DNA of 64,000 nucleotides from Meghimatium bilineatum (GCA_034231615.1 CM067315.1:32142191-32206190), one strand, 5' to 3'. Counted from the stretch's first letter, positions 20,745 through 33,179 are shown. Notes: generated by a model not told the origin, from the sequence alone. Program-made: numbers and translations.

Positions 20745-20825
20745 TCATATAACTAGCAACTGTTGACTAGCAACTTTTGACTAGCAACTTTGTCTAGCAA
20801 CTTTTGACTAGCAACTTTTGTTTCA
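20745..20825. repeat. 14-bp tandem repeat (~5-6 copies)
   Basis: CTAGCAACTTTTGA units with one shorter variant. Confidence 0.9.
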
Positions 20826-21410
20826 TTTCTGTCGCCTAGCACCTAGCCTGTGTTGTATTTTTTCAATTTTTAAACACATGTGAACATGTATAGACAATGC
20901 CTAAAGCCTGCTTAATGACGAAACTTTGATCGATCTGCTGGGCCTAGCCTTGTGCTCACACTAAAATGTAATACTCACTTGAAAATGTTAAGAGAAGAAA
21001 AAAAAATTAAAATCGATCAGCTGGTTGTATGCATCGAGTAGAAGACAAATCGATTTTATGTTAAAGTGGGCGGTCTGAGTCACACAGTTTCAGTGAGAGT
21101 TTCTCACCTTAAATGTATTTTACTAATGACTTGAAGGGTTTTTCTATCTAAGTTTAGAATGGGAAATTCAAATATACCGCGATCATGGCAGATGGTCAGA
21201 CAATTAGGTCTCCCGACTGCGTCCCAGGTTGAAATAATAACAGATAAATATTGACACTATTGTCTGGTGATATTTGTTCAGCTTTGTCAGCGAGTTCTGT
21301 TTTGTTCACATTCATAGAGTCATATATTTGATTTTATAGAATTGTATCTGTTGCTGTGACCTACACATGGATACCCTTCATCGTTATGATTTTTAACTAA
21401 TTTCACAAAA
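20826..21410. other. unassigned sequence
   Basis: No feature recognised. Confidence 0.4.
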
Positions 21411-21414
21411 TAAT

Positions 21415-21870
21415 AGGAAGATACACACACAAAAAAATATACTGAGATAGGGAAGATACAGAGAAGAAATGTAATGATATAAGGAAGATACAGAGAAGAA
21501 ATGTAATGATATAAGGAAGATACAGAGAAGAAATGTAATGATATAAGGAGATACAGAGAAGACATATGAGATAAAGAAGATACAGAGAAGAAATGTAATG
21601 ATATAAGGAGATACAGAGAAGAAATGTAATGATATAAGGAGATACAGAGAAGACTATGAGATAAAGAAGATACAGAGAAGAAATGTAATGCGATAAAGAA
21701 GATACAGAGAAGAAATGTAATGATATAAGGAAGATACAGAGAAGAAATGTAATGATATAAGGAAGATACAGAGAAGAAATGTAATGATATAAGGAAGATG
21801 CAGAGAAGAAATATGAGATAAAGAAGATACAGAGAAGAAATATAATGAGATAAGGACGATACCTTGAAAG
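21415..21870. repeat. ~31-bp tandem array
   Basis: Unit contains GATACAGAGAAGAAATG followed by TAATGATATAAGGA. Small length variants of 24-32 bp occur. Confidence 0.95.
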
Positions 21871-22380
21871 AAGATAACTCACAAAAAGAGATTTGATTAT
21901 TCGCGGAGCTTTACATGCGACACTGCTTGAGCTGTATTTTAATTTTAAGCGTCATTACTTAGGGCTGATACAACTTATCCGGGTTTTTTAATTCCATTTC
22001 TGGTTATAAAAAATTGCACTGAAATCCCAAAGACCCATCGCAACAGCAAAAAGTTATGAAGCTCTCAAGGCCAAGGTTACCATTAGTATGTAGCGTTCGA
22101 TATAGTATTTTATGTTCCATAGTTACCACTCAACATTAAAAAAGAATATTTCAAGAATCCCAGGTCTGATCGAAATAGCCAATATCTGGAGAAAACATCA
22201 CAGGAGGGAGTGGCAACACTGTCCATATCTGATTATTTCAGGAAAGGTTACTCTTTAGCATTGTCCTTATCAAAGTGAACACTCTCTGCTACTTCAAGGG
22301 AGAAAACTCACGTTAACCACCGACCTGAGTAAGCTAACATTAACAAACTGAACAGAAACAACTATTCCAAAATACTTCGA
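21871..22380. other. unassigned sequence
   Basis: No feature recognised. Confidence 0.4.
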
Positions 22381-22382
22381 GT

Positions 22383-22592
22383 TATCGCCTTGGCATTGTG
22401 GTTAAAGCGTTCGCTTTGTGCTCAAGAGGTTATGGAGTTACGGAGTTCAATCCGGTAAATTGGTGCAAATACAACGGCAACACAACGCATATTAATTATC
22501 TTGACTAGATCCTGTGGAAATCCAGTACAACCGCTGTCTTTCTACGAGAGAGATCCAGCCAGAGTTTGAGAATGAAGACTAACATACAAATA
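22383..22592 (+). mobile_element. SINE-IV copy with tRNA-like head
   Basis: Head: TTGGCATTGTGGTTAAAGCG, then B-box-like GGAGTTCAATCCG. Body: GCAAATACAACGGCAACAC. Tail: AGAGATCCAGCCAGAG then TTTGAGAATGAAG. This is the clearest copy linking the SINE-IV body to a tRNA-like head of the SINE-V type. Confidence 0.7.
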
Positions 22593-22763
22593 TAGCCCTG
22601 GAGAAACTCTCCACTGCCCATAAGCCTCTTAAGCCTCATAAGCCTCACAAGATCTCTATTATTATTTCATTCTTATGAATTCAAACAGACATGCATACAT
22701 GATCAATATATGACTTCATTCCTAGAAATTGATTGCTGAAGAAGACACTAATGTTCATGTAGT

Positions 22764-23040
22764 CGTCGTCTGCGTTCGTTCTCAAACTCCTGCAGATTAT
22801 TAGGATGAGGTCTAGAGAACGGAATGCGTTGTGTCATGGTTTACATCATTGTTTCGATATCTGCGCCTTTCGGCCTGACACATCCAACATATGCATGGCT
22901 TTGGGTCACTGACTGTATATGGGATGGGATAGCCAACTTCATCCCATAACCTCCTTAATCGCCTCTTACGAAATGCATAGAAGGTAAACAGTGTTGCTCC
23001 TCTTTGCTCCCCTTTAGGGCCCTGGCAACACACGGGCGGT
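22764..23040 (-). mobile_element. SINE-III copy, near full length
   Basis: Inverted: GCGTTCGTTCTCAAACTCC, TATCTGCGCCTTTCGGCC, CCTCCTTAATCGCCTCTTAC, CTGGCAACACACGGGCGG. Confidence 0.85.
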
Positions 23041-23127
23041 TCAGGTAATGTTGGATCTGAACTCTAACTGAAGACTAGAGAGAAGAAACTAGGCATTTGA
23101 AAACAAATTGTATAGACGTGTATTGGG

Positions 23128-23397
23128 CATCTGTTACCGAAGATGTGGTTAGCGCACTGGCTTCGCATATGAGTGGTCCTGGGTTCATTTCCCAGATGAG
23201 GCGGGAAATATTTCTCAGATCGCAACGGCTCCCGGGTCGACCCAGCCTTAAATGGGTACCGGATTAATCCGGGAAGTAAGGACTGCGAGGGAGAGGAGAT
23301 GGTTACTGCCCTCATTTACAGAGCCTCTGAATGTAAGATCGCTGACATCTCACACCCCTACGGCATTAAAAGATGCTATGGGTTACTTTTTACTTAC
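23128..23397 (+). mobile_element. SINE-II copy (tRNA-derived)
   Basis: GATGTGGTTAGCGCACTGG, B-box-like CTGGGTTCATTTCCC, AACGGCTCCCGGGTCGACC, CCGGATTAATCCGGGAAG and a TATGGGTTACTT end. The A box (TAGCGCAGTGG in other copies) is damaged here. Other copies lie at 44937 (+) and 49336 (-). Confidence 0.85.
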
Positions 23398-23462
23398 CGA
23401 AGATCGCGATCAGTTGCCAGTATTGACCAACCAACACAATTCAAACAAGCCTTTTGAGTTAT

Positions 23463-23640
23463 GTTTTCGATTATTGTCGTGATTTTTGTTTATCACTATT
23501 TATATATTTTGTGTCACCTGTTGACGCAGGCCGACGAACTGCAGGAGAATAATAAAAAAAAACATGACCAAAGGTTTGTTTGAATTCTGTTAGTAGGTCT
23601 TCTGTAGGCGAAGGTCACGCCAAGAACGTTAAGACCAATG
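23463..23640 (+). mobile_element. dispersed repeat 'R' copy
   Basis: GATTATTGTCGTGATTTTTG, CACTATTTATATATTTTGTG, TCTGTTAGTAGGTCTTCTG. It matches 52498-52630 along its length. Confidence 0.65.
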
Positions 23641-23929
23641 TGTTTGTGCACGGTGGCACGGGCACATACCACCGAAGACACTCGGTCAATTCACCGAAAA
23701 CATTCGGATAAGACATTCCTCGATAACAAAAGATGTTCTATAAGGTACGATGAAGGTGAAGGCAGAAGAAGGCGAGGAGGCCAGCAGAAGACATAGATAA
23801 TATCAATGACTGGGCAAGATTTGAAGTTTCCGAACTCATGAAGATGGTAGAGGATAGAGATGTAGACCTTTCTGCAACGAATGTCTCAATATGACACCCC
23901 TACAAACTTGACGGGTTATCGGTTTTATT

Positions 23930-23965
23930 ACTTTTATTATTATTATTATTATTATTATTAATTAC

Positions 23966-24057
<92 letters not shown>
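23930..24057. repeat. ATT trinucleotide microsatellite
   Basis: About 40 ATT units with three ACT interruptions. Confidence 0.97.
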
Positions 24058-24390
24058 TATTCTATTTGGAGAAAATTTATAATTATATCAACGGGGGTTA
24101 CTGTATGATTTACTGCAACCCTGTTACTCTTTGTGTTCATATTTGCATTGATGACTTTGTTCGATTTAATGTCATGTCAGTTTTGTGTCACATTTATCTG
24201 TGTCACGATCAATAATAATACATTTAGTCTAGGTCTGACATTTCTGCTGTAATAATTGCATTATTTTGATTCGTATAATTCCATGTTACTATTGTTCTGC
24301 GTTTGCTTTTTTGGAATCCCGTCTTTTAACAAAGCCCGCGAGGGAAGCAATTAATAGAAATGTCACAACCTGTCATATATGTCTTAAACA

Positions 24391-24660
24391 GGGCCGTAGA
24401 TACGACTTAGTAAAAGGGTGGGAGTGTTGTTACCCTTTAAAATAGAGTCATTTCTATGCTATCATTTGTATTTCTAGAGCGTTAGTCTAATACTTGGTAA
24501 TATATTTAGGGAAAACTATTTGCTGGGGAAACATTGGGAGGGGGGGGGGGTGTTAGCCCACTTTCTGGCTTTCTTTCTAATACTAAAACTCAGTTTAGAT
24601 TTCCTAAAAGATACGGGTGGGGGGGGGGCCTGTACACCCCCTCCCTCTTATTTACGTCTT
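24391..24660 (+). mobile_element. element 'M' copy, compact form
   Basis: Left end GGGCCGTAGATACGACTT, G-run at 24538-24550, signature TCTAATACTAAAACTCAG, second G-run, C-run and right end CTCTTATTTACGTCTT. About 270 bp. Confidence 0.65.
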
Positions 24661-25015
24661 AGTCGCAAGAATATATTAAAGAGAACGGCGTTAAGTCTTA
24701 TAATATGGTCTCTTCTGTAATGAGATCTGTTAACGACATCTACTGGATTCAGTACCGTAGGTAGGACTTTTAAGCAGCTTTGAAATAATGGCAATGCGTT
24801 TCTTGTTGTACTATCCGACCATAATGTAAAGAATCGGATATTTGCCGTGCTCGTTAATATCTGCGCCTTAGTGCAGACAAGTACCAGCCACTACATGATG
24901 ATATTGAGATCAAAGGAAATAGATTAAATAGACCGAAGTTATGGATTGGCTGTTATTAAACGGAAATGCACATTAGAGGACATGGAACATGGAGAAGAGT
25001 GGGAAAATAAACTTA
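24661..25015. other. unassigned sequence
   Basis: No feature recognised. Confidence 0.4.
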
Positions 25016-25019
25016 TCAA

Positions 25020-25262
25020 GTTGACAACTTCTAGTAAATTGGTAATCACACTTTCCAGGAATCCAGACAACTTCTAGTGTAAAGTGTAAGCACACTTTTC
25101 ATGAATCCAGGAATCCAGACAACTTCTAGTGTAAAGTGTAAGCACACTTTTCATGAATCCTGGAAATATGACAACTTCTAGTGTAAAGTGTAAGCACACT
25201 TTTCATGAATCCAGGAAATATGACAACTTCTAGTAAAGTAGTAATCACACTTTCCAGGACTC
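25020..25262. repeat. ~50-bp tandem repeat (~5 units, variable)
   Basis: Units contain GACAACTTCTAGTGTAAAG and CACACTTTTCATGAATCC; spacing varies between about 46 and 52 bp. Confidence 0.85.
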
Positions 25263-26080
25263 CAGGAAACGTCACAATGATAATCAAGTGGGTATAGAAG
25301 TCCAGGTTCTAATCAGTGAGAAATTCTCAGAATGGATAATATTGTTTGCATTGAAGGGACTGTGGTTCGGCACCCGCATAGTACTTGTGCATTCATCAAT
25401 ACAAAGATAAATGTATTGGAGAAGAAAGTAGTGTTTTCTATGCAACCAATAGTAGCATGATGATAAAGATTATGGTAATGACAAAGGCAATGATATGGCT
25501 GTAGTACCAGAGTGCGACACGTGTCTGTTTTATTACTGATTCTATGAATAAGCTTCGAAAGATTCAGTTGGGATATTTACGACGCCAGTGGCATGAGTCG
25601 ATGAAGAAATCTGAGTTACTTTCATTTTTGTACGCGGACATGCGGGTGTTGAGGGAAATGGAAGAGCACACAGATTCATCATGGAGTTGGACCAGTTTGA
25701 GGCTATGGGGCGTATTTATTCTTCTATATTTATTGCTATAATGCAGAACCTGGGAGTGTTCTTCTTCTCGTACGCAGTTTAGTATGTCCACACAGCAAGT
25801 CCAAGTTGAATTTGGGTTGCACACTACACCGGTTCCCCATTCCCAGACCGTATATACGAGCTTACACAGACGAATTGAATTGAATCAATAACTTACAATC
25901 CAATATGTCTCAATATACAGAATTCCCTCCGACCGAAGAAGGAAACTAACCTACTTGGTCGTGTTTCGAGAGCAGAGACGTTGTGTAATGTTACGTACAA
26001 CTGGCAATGACACTGAAAGATATAAACTGTGCTTAATAATACAAAAATAAAAAAAAAACCAATGTTCCTATATTGAAAAA
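25263..26080. other. unassigned sequence
   Basis: A 65-codon plus frame at 25544 and an 86-codon minus frame at 25824 overlap. Neither shows a recognisable domain. Confidence 0.4.
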
Positions 26081-26084
26081 ATAC

Positions 26085-26345
26085 TCTTCTTCTGAGTTCT
26101 CTTTCTCCATCTCCTGAATGTTTAGCAGGAAATAGTTCTGAGAACGGACTGCCTTAACATATTTCACAGCTGCGTTGCAATGTCTGCTTAATTCGGTGTG
26201 ATACTTTTATTTCATCGTATCTGGTGGTTCTCTTTGGCCTATGAGGCGGTACAGTCAACTTCACTCCCATAACTCCTAAATTGCCTCTTTCAGTAAGCCT
26301 TACATGTATGGAACATCACAGTGTTGCAATTCTATCCACTATGAA
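26085..26345 (-). mobile_element. SINE-III copy, old
   Basis: Inverted and strongly diverged: CTCCTGAATGTTTAGCAGG, AGAACGGACTGCC, CATAACTCCTAAATTGCCTC. Confidence 0.5.
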
Positions 26346-26399
26346 ATATGGTTAAATTACTTTTTTTTTATTACAGCATCATAATTGTTACGCCTTTTT

Positions 26400-26625
26400 C
26401 ATTACGCTCAAGAGATTGAATTCAGCTCGCGAACGTCTTGCTTGCAAAATGGATTTGTTCTGAGACCCCAGGTGAATATCGATTGTAACTAATGACTTAG
26501 GTGCTTTTATTGATACATGTGGCGGACGGCCTACAGCCTTATTGAGAAGACAGGGGCGGAGTACATATGAGGTAACCAGAGCACAATGATGTCAATCTTC
26601 TACTACTTCTTAACCTTTTCACTAT
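26400..26625 (+). mobile_element. SINE-V copy, partial
   Basis: GCTCAAGAGATTGAATTCAG in the head region and GCGGAGTACATATGAGG, CAATCTTCTACTACTTCTTA at the end, in the same order as the reverse of 54664-54928. Confidence 0.5.
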
Positions 26626-26849
26626 TACTTATTATTATTATGTTATTTTTTTAATGTCAAACCAAGTTGTCATAATTTTATCCAATCAGAGGTCGCTTTG
26701 TGGCAACCATGGTCTGGATTTCTAGTTTAGGGAGCAAAGAATACAACCACTATCATCTATCCAGGCATGTCGTATGAGTAGACTAAAGAAAGTTGGGGGG
26801 GGGTGGTAGTCAGACAAATTGTTACTTTTGAAAATGTCATTGTCACTAC

Positions 26850-28045
26850 ATGTCTTGTCACGATTCCTTACTGTTGTCTTCTGTCAAATGGTCGCCATGG
26901 ATGACAAAGAGATGCAGGCAAGATTGCTCCTTTATCTTTTGTGGCAGACTTGTAGGTGAAGGGAAATGCTAGATGTGTCATCACTGAGGATGTGGCAGAC
27001 TTCTAGGTTATTAGAAATGCTAGATGGTTGGTTGGTTGCTGATCCAGCGGTCCATGGGCTCATGCCCTTTGACCCAATGCCATTAAATGGCATTATATTG
27101 CTGGGAAGTCTGTGGATTTTCGTTCCACCCCGGGACAGATCCAGAGAATAACTATCACACCTCCAGGAAGGTAGGTTTAGACCTATGCACTGCTCCGAGC
27201 CACTGTAGCCAAGATAGGGTTCACTGTGCTCATTCCCCGCCACCAAATGACTACTGGTTATGTCGAATTTCTCTATTGCTCTAGGCATGCAACCAAATGT
27301 TCAAGTAAAAAGGATTGTCAGGTCCTGAGTCACTGTGCCTCTATGAATGGTTCAGCCATAGGAAAAAAAACAGTGTGGTCAGTTTCCTCCTCCCCAGTGC
27401 TGCACAGCACATCTCTGGCTTCCTCCAAACCACAGAGGGTGCATACATATATTCAAGTGAACATGAAACACAATTCAACAACAAAATAACAGCACAAGGA
27501 GCATAATTGTATAGATGACATGCCATGACGCTTCTATAAGAAGATAACCTCAATATAACGGCATGTCATCTACTAAGGTTTTCTGTTGCATGGGTGGTTT
27601 GTCTAGTGGGCCATTGATGAGACCCACAGACGCAACCGCATGCGTGGGAATGCTAGATGTGTCATCACTGAGGATGTGACAGAATCCTAGGTGACGGGGA
27701 ATGCTAGATATGTCATCACTGAGGATGGGTAAACACATCTGACAGAAGAATGATACGATAGTTGGATCAGAAGTGTGAATTGTGCTCGTGGCGGGACATG
27801 GTTATTCTGTGATACTGGCGCACTGGAATGTCTCCTTTCAGGGATAATCATACATCCATGACTCACTCCCTTACACAGCCATGCCTTTGAGACAGCAATA
27901 TATGAGTCCGGGTGTCGTCTCAGTTACACAACTGTGAGAACCTGTGATTTTATCAGAAATACTAGGGGCTGTTAAGAGCTACCTGTTCACATCTAAATTG
28001 ATTATTTATCATCAACATCATCATAATTATCATCAATAAACCTTT
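26850..28045 (+). mobile_element. dispersed repeat 'L' copy with nested insertion
   Basis: The ends match 1890-2785. The 21-bp array region is a single unit here (GATGACAAAGAGATGCAGG). A unit of about 50 bp (AGATGTGTCATCACTGAGG) is present several times and split by repeat 'N' (27030-27645). The right end runs into an ATC-rich tail. Confidence 0.6.
27030..27645 (+). mobile_element. nested repeat 'N'
   Basis: Lies between two copies of GAAATGCTAGATG or its variant. The last ~130 bp (TTGTATAGATGACATGCC to CAACCGCATGCG) recur inverted at 48826-48985 and 50652-50790. No protein domain recognised. Confidence 0.55.
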
Positions 28046-28500
28046 CTGATTTATAAATAAAGTCAATAAATTTACTTTTCTTATGCCTAGATGACCACGA
28101 AAATAATTGTCCCAAGAGAGTACCAAAGTAAAAAAAAATGTTAAAAACCACTCACATTTGAAAAAAAATTAATCAAATTTGTACAATCAAATTTGAAAAT
28201 AATTGGAAGAAATGTTGTGACAAATTGGCAATACATCTCATTTTACGAGCTGGCATAGATGGGACCGACACATTGACAAAGCAAAGGAAGTAATTTATTA
28301 AACTGATATACGTTTAAGCTACGAAAATACAGAATTAAGTGGAATCAGAACATCCTAGCTACAAAACAAACTATGTATATTAAAAGTTCAACGGACACGA
28401 GCAAGTTCGGTACAGGTTAAGCAAATGTAGCTTCATCTCGTGATAAGTCTAACTTTTTAATATTACGCGTAGTTTGTGGTTTAGTAAAATGTACATTTTA
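28046..28500. other. unassigned AT-rich sequence
   Basis: No feature recognised. Confidence 0.4.
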
Positions 28501-28501
28501 C

Positions 28502-28625
28502 GGCGAGACACGCTTCTTCGACCGTAGACAAATAGTCCAAATTGGTTATGTCAGAGCTTTTCACCATAAAAAATAGTGGGTCGTGGTAATCCAGTTACCA
28601 TGACCACGCGTAGTTCCATTCAGAG
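28502..28625 (+). repeat. dispersed repeat 'P' copy
   Basis: GAGACACGCTTCTTCGACC, ACAAATAGTCCAAATTGG, CACCATAAAAAATAGTGG. It matches 33180-33308 inverted. Confidence 0.5.
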
Positions 28626-28734
28626 GGTTCTTGTTTGAAGTTAGTGCCTACTTATGTATTTTATGGTTAATTATTCTAAATAGTATATCAATAATAAATC
28701 AATATTTAATTTAACTATTCAACCATACATTTTT

Positions 28735-28852
28735 TATTGGGGTTGGGGGAACAGACGTTACCCATCTTTTGACAAAATTTCTAGTATTAAGTCGGTTTGA
28801 TTTCTTAAAACGGTAGTTTGAACACCCCCACCCCCCCCCCTACTTAAGGGCG
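28735..28852 (+). mobile_element. element 'M', right part
   Basis: G-run, TTCTAGTATTAAGTCGG (signature), TTTCTTAAAACGG, C-run and TACTTAAGGGCG. The left part is missing. Confidence 0.45.
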
Positions 28853-29009
28853 TTTTTTAAAAAAATATATACACTGCTGGATGTCCATTTCATTACTCAA
28901 TGTCTTCCAACAAGCTTCACCAGACAGTCTAGGATCTTTTCCTATTGTCCACCCTTTGTTTATTTTTGCCAGAATTTGCAATATTGTCACATTGTTCTTA
29001 ATTTTACGT

Positions 29010-29797
29010 CTTTTCACATAGTGTGCCCAAAATATGTATGACTGCTTCTATCTGTTTGTTTTTTTTGTTTGTTGAACTTTCTCAAGATTTCTTTGCGATG
29101 TCTGGAGACAATGGAACATTCTTATCACATAATGTGCCCAAAATATGTATGACTGCTTCTATCTGGTTTTTTTTTTGTGTGTGTTGAACTTTCTCAAGAT
29201 TTCTTTGCGATGTCTGGAGACAATGGAACATTCTTATCACATAATGTGCCCAAAATATGTATGACTGCTTCTATCTGTTTGTTTTTTTTGTTTGTAGAAC
29301 TTTCTCAAGATTTCTTTGCGATGTCTGGAGACAATGGAACATTCTTATCACATAATGTGCCCAAAATATGTATGACTGCTTCTATCTGTTTGTTTTTTTT
29401 GTTTGTAGAACTTTCTCAAGATTTCTTTGCGATGTCTGGAGACAATGGAACATTCTTATCACATAATGTGCCCAAAATATGTATGACTGCTTCTATCTGT
29501 TTGTTTTTTTTGTTTGTTGAACTTTCTCAAGATTTCTTTGCGATGTCTGGAGACAATGGAACATTCTTATCACATAATGTGCCCAAAATATGTATGACTG
29601 CTTCTATCTGGTTTTTTTTTGTGTGTGTTGAACTTTCTCAAGATTTCTTTGCGATGTCTGGAGACAATGGAACATTCTTATCACATAATGTGCCCAAAAT
29701 ATGTATGACTGCTTCTATCTGGTTTTTTTTTGTGTGTGTTGAACTTTCTCAAGATTTCTTTGCGATGTCTGGAGACAATGGAACATTCTTATCACAG
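29010..29797. repeat. 111-bp tandem array (~7 units)
   Basis: Unit contains GAACTTTCTCAAGATTTC, GATGTCTGGAGACAATGG and AAATATGTATGACTGC. The 216-codon frame at 29177-29827 is a period-of-three artefact; copies differ mainly in the T-run. Confidence 0.95.
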
Positions 29798-29834
29798 GAC
29801 AGAGGAGCTATCTTTTCATATATCTAATCATCTG

Positions 29835-30095
29835 TGAAAGTTCTCAAACTCCTGTAGATTAGCAGGGTGTAGTCCGGAGAATGAGATGTGGATTACAGCT
29901 TAGCTGCGTTATCTGAGTCTTTCGGCTTGACATATCCAATTTCAGTGTACCTCTATATCACTGGCCCTATATGGGATGGGACAGCCAACTCCACCCTAAA
30001 ACATCCTTAGTCGCCTCTTACGATACTCATGAAAGATAAATAGTTTTGCTATTCTTTGCTTCCCTTTCGTGACCTGGCAACACACGGGTGTAAAT
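29835..30095 (-). mobile_element. SINE-III copy
   Basis: Inverted: GTTCTCAAACTCCTGTAG, GGGTGTAGTCCGGAGAATG, TTAGTCGCCTCTTACG, CTGGCAACACACGGG. About 15 bp of the middle are missing. Confidence 0.8.
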
Positions 30096-30099
30096 TTAA

Positions 30100-30305
30100 T
30101 GAAAGAAATATTAAAGGTCTCCTTGTCTCATTCGTTTCGCTTTCTGCTCAAGAGGTACTATGTTCGAATCCCGATTACAAAAGTCTTGTTAATCGCTTGA
30201 AACTGGAATTATGTTCTATGCGTGATTCAGCAGACAACGTGCTGCCTTGTTGAAAGGGAAGGAGTACATATGGTGCAACCAAAGTACAATCAATCCTCTA
30301 CGCTT
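30100..30305 (+). mobile_element. SINE-V copy
   Basis: CTGCTCAAGAGGTACTATG, B box GTTCGAATCCCG, GAAGGAGTACATATGG, CAATCAATCCTCTACGC. Confidence 0.6.
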
Positions 30306-30439
30306 TTTAAACATTTCAAATGATAATCGAATGTGCAATACATCAATAACCACCCCCACCCACACACACAAAATACAGATAAAAAACTCAACGACAAAGT
30401 AACTACTAAAATCCATGAGGAATAGGAACAGCTAGGATT

Positions 30440-31085
30440 ATACTAAAAACACAACACATATCACAGCCACACATATCATCCCCCCACATATGACACACCC
30501 ACACATATCACACCAACATATATCACACTGACCCATAGCACACCCACATATATCACACCAACATATATCACACTGACCCATAGCACACCCACATATATCA
30601 CACCCACACAAATCACCCCCACATATGTCACACCCACACATATCACATCCACACATATCACACCCACACATATCATACCCACAAGTATCACACCCACATA
30701 TATAAAGCCCATACATATCACACCCACATAAGTCATACCCACACATATCACACCCACACATACCACATCTACATATATCACAGACATTCCTATCACATCC
30801 ACACATATTACGCACACTTATAACACACACACAAATTACACACATATCACACACATATTACACACATATATTACACACACTTATAACACACACAAATTAA
30901 ACACATACATTACACACATATCACACACACATATTACACCCACACATTTTACACACACATATCACATACACACATTTTACATAAACATATCATACTCACA
31001 CATATTACATACACATATCGCACCCACACATATCACACAAATTCTTAACACCCATGCATATTACACACATATCACACCCACACAC
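30440..31085. repeat. CACACATATCACAC-type low-complexity minisatellite
   Basis: Units of 14-16 bp (CACCCACACATATCA) degenerate rightwards. Long cysteine/valine-rich minus frames here are artefacts. Confidence 0.9.
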
Positions 31086-31406
31086 AATCTGCCGAAAGTT
31101 CTGCTTGTCTTGCTGATACTTGTATACACTTCTTCTTCACTAACGGTATCATTTTGTGATATTGTACTATGTAGTTATGTGATCACACATTCTAGAAGAA
31201 CTGAGACTCACATGAACTAGCACATTCTTCTATATCGCAGTATACATTACAAGAAATGGTACAAAACATTCCTTCCATGTACTACATAAAGCTCATCTGT
31301 CGACACATCCTATTTTATCACGTCTTCTGAGTCACTTTGAAGAAGCTTTAGAACCCTTTCTTGTTCTCCCTTACAACATGCGTGACTGTTGTGCTTTTCT
31401 TTGCTC

Positions 31407-32495
31407 CCTTACATGCCACGTCAATAGGTGAGCGTCTAGCACTTACATGTCACGTCAATAGGTGACTGTCTAGTACTTACATGGCACGTCAATAGGTGAG
31501 CGTCTAGAACTTACATGCCACGTCAATTGGTGACTGTCTAGTACTTACATGCCACGTCAATAGGTGACTGGCAAGTACTTACATGCCCCGTCAATAGGTG
31601 AGCGTCTAGCACTTACATGCCACGTCAATAGGTGACTGTCAAGTACTTACATGCCACGTCAATAGGTGACTGTCTAGCACTTACATGCCACGTCAATAGG
31701 TGACTGTCTAGCACTTACATGCCACGCCAATAAGTGACTGTCTAGCACTTACATGCCACGCCAATAGGTGACTGTCTAGCACTTACATGCCACGTCAATA
31801 GCTGACTATCTAGTACTTACATGCAATATCAATAGGTGACTGTCTAGTGCTTACATGCCACGTCAGTAGGTGACTATCTAGTACTTACATGCCATGCCAA
31901 TAGGTGACTGTCTAGTACTTATATGCCACGTAAATAGGTGACTGTCTAGCACTTACATGCCACGTCAATATGTGACTGTCTAGTACTTACATGCCACGTC
32001 AATAGGTGACTATCTAGTATTTACATGCCACGTTAATAGGTGACTGTCTAGCACTTACATGCCACGTCAATAGGTGACTATCTAGTATTTACATGCCATG
32101 TTAATAGGTGACTGTCTAGCACTTACATGCCACGTCAATCGGTGACTGTCTAGTGCTTACATGCCACGCCAATAGGTGACTGTCTAGTGCTTACATGCCA
32201 CGTCAATAGGTGACTATCTAGTATTTACATGCCATGTTAATAGGTGACTGTCTAGCACTTACATGCCACGTCAATCGGTGACTGTCTAGTGCTTACATGC
32301 CACGCCAATAGGTGACTGTCTAGTGCTTACATGCCACGTCAATAGGTGACTATCTAGTATTTACATGCCATGTTAATAGGTGACTGTCTAGCACTTACAT
32401 GCCACGTCAATAGGTGACTATCTAGCACTTACATGCCACGTCAATAGGTGACTATCTAGTACTTACATGCCACGTTAATAGGTGAGCGTGTAGCA
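31407..32495. repeat. 34-bp tandem array (~32 units) with 136-bp higher-order block
   Basis: Unit ACTTACATGCCACGTCAATA then GGTGACTGTCTAGC. Within it, a four-unit block (136 bp) starting GCCATGTTAATAGG near 32096 repeats at about 32232 and begins again at about 32368. Confidence 0.97.
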
Positions 32496-32748
32496 GTAAC
32501 AAAACTACTTTAGAATATTCACAAAAAGATGACAATCTTGTGCACCGTACTTCAGGAGATGTATAAGTTACATTTGATTTATATCTCACTTTAAACTTCT
32601 TCACAGATGAGTACCATTTTCTGTATCCAGGCTGTCGACAACACAGACATCTGTACAGAAAGTAAACATGACCTGAAAGTCTTCTTTTGTTTATTTCCGC
32701 GTATTTCTTTAGTTGGCCTAGGTTGGTTTTTTTTGGCAGGTACTCCAA
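32496..32748 (-). other. unidentified open frame
   Basis: About 84 non-array codons on the minus strand with six Cys (LYRCLCCRQPGYRKWYSS, SPEVRCTRLSSFCEY). The N-terminal end overlaps repeat 'R' and the C-terminal end is array sequence, so this is at most a fragment. Not identified. Confidence 0.15.
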
Positions 32749-32835
32749 GTATATAAATAATTACCAAGAGAAATCACAACAATAATCAAAAACATCCGGA
32801 ATGAAGTCTTGATAATGATCTGTTGACAGGTCTGT
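32740..32835 (-). mobile_element. dispersed repeat 'R' fragment
   Basis: CTCCAAGTATATAAATAATT, AATCACAACAATAATC. The inverse of the 17290 type. Confidence 0.5.
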
Positions 32836-33015
32836 ACAGAACCCGATCATGTCTGCATGACTAACTCAGTATCTATTCTTAGATACTATTCATCACGTGC
32901 AACCTGTTGTGCAATGTACAAAGTAACCTACATTTAGATTTGAACACATTCACGTTTGTTCACGCTGATAGCATTTGTTACGGTCCCACGCATACAAAAT
33001 TACTCAATAATACAA

Positions 33016-33018
<3 letters not shown>

Positions 33019-33075
<57 letters not shown>
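33019..33075. repeat. AT dinucleotide microsatellite
   Basis: About 26 uninterrupted AT units. Confidence 0.98.
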
Positions 33076-33079
<4 letters not shown>

Positions 33080-33179
33080 TATTAAGTATGCTGTAAAACT
33101 CACAACGAATGTTGAAAGAGTCAAATAGGAATTGGTGTGCAACTTACTAGTTTTAAGAAATATTACTATTATACACTCA

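Noticed and set aside
25544-25824. Overlapping 65-codon plus and 86-codon minus frames
   Set aside because: Both look weakly protein-like, but neither has a recognisable domain, repeat relationship or splice context.
29177-29827. 216-codon frame with a 37-residue repeat
   Set aside because: 111-bp satellite; copies are conserved at the DNA level including the T-run, which is not what protein selection would leave.
31407-32495. CRISPR-like regular repetition
   Set aside because: Head-to-tail tandem units without unique spacers, in a clearly eukaryotic context. The same holds for all other arrays here.
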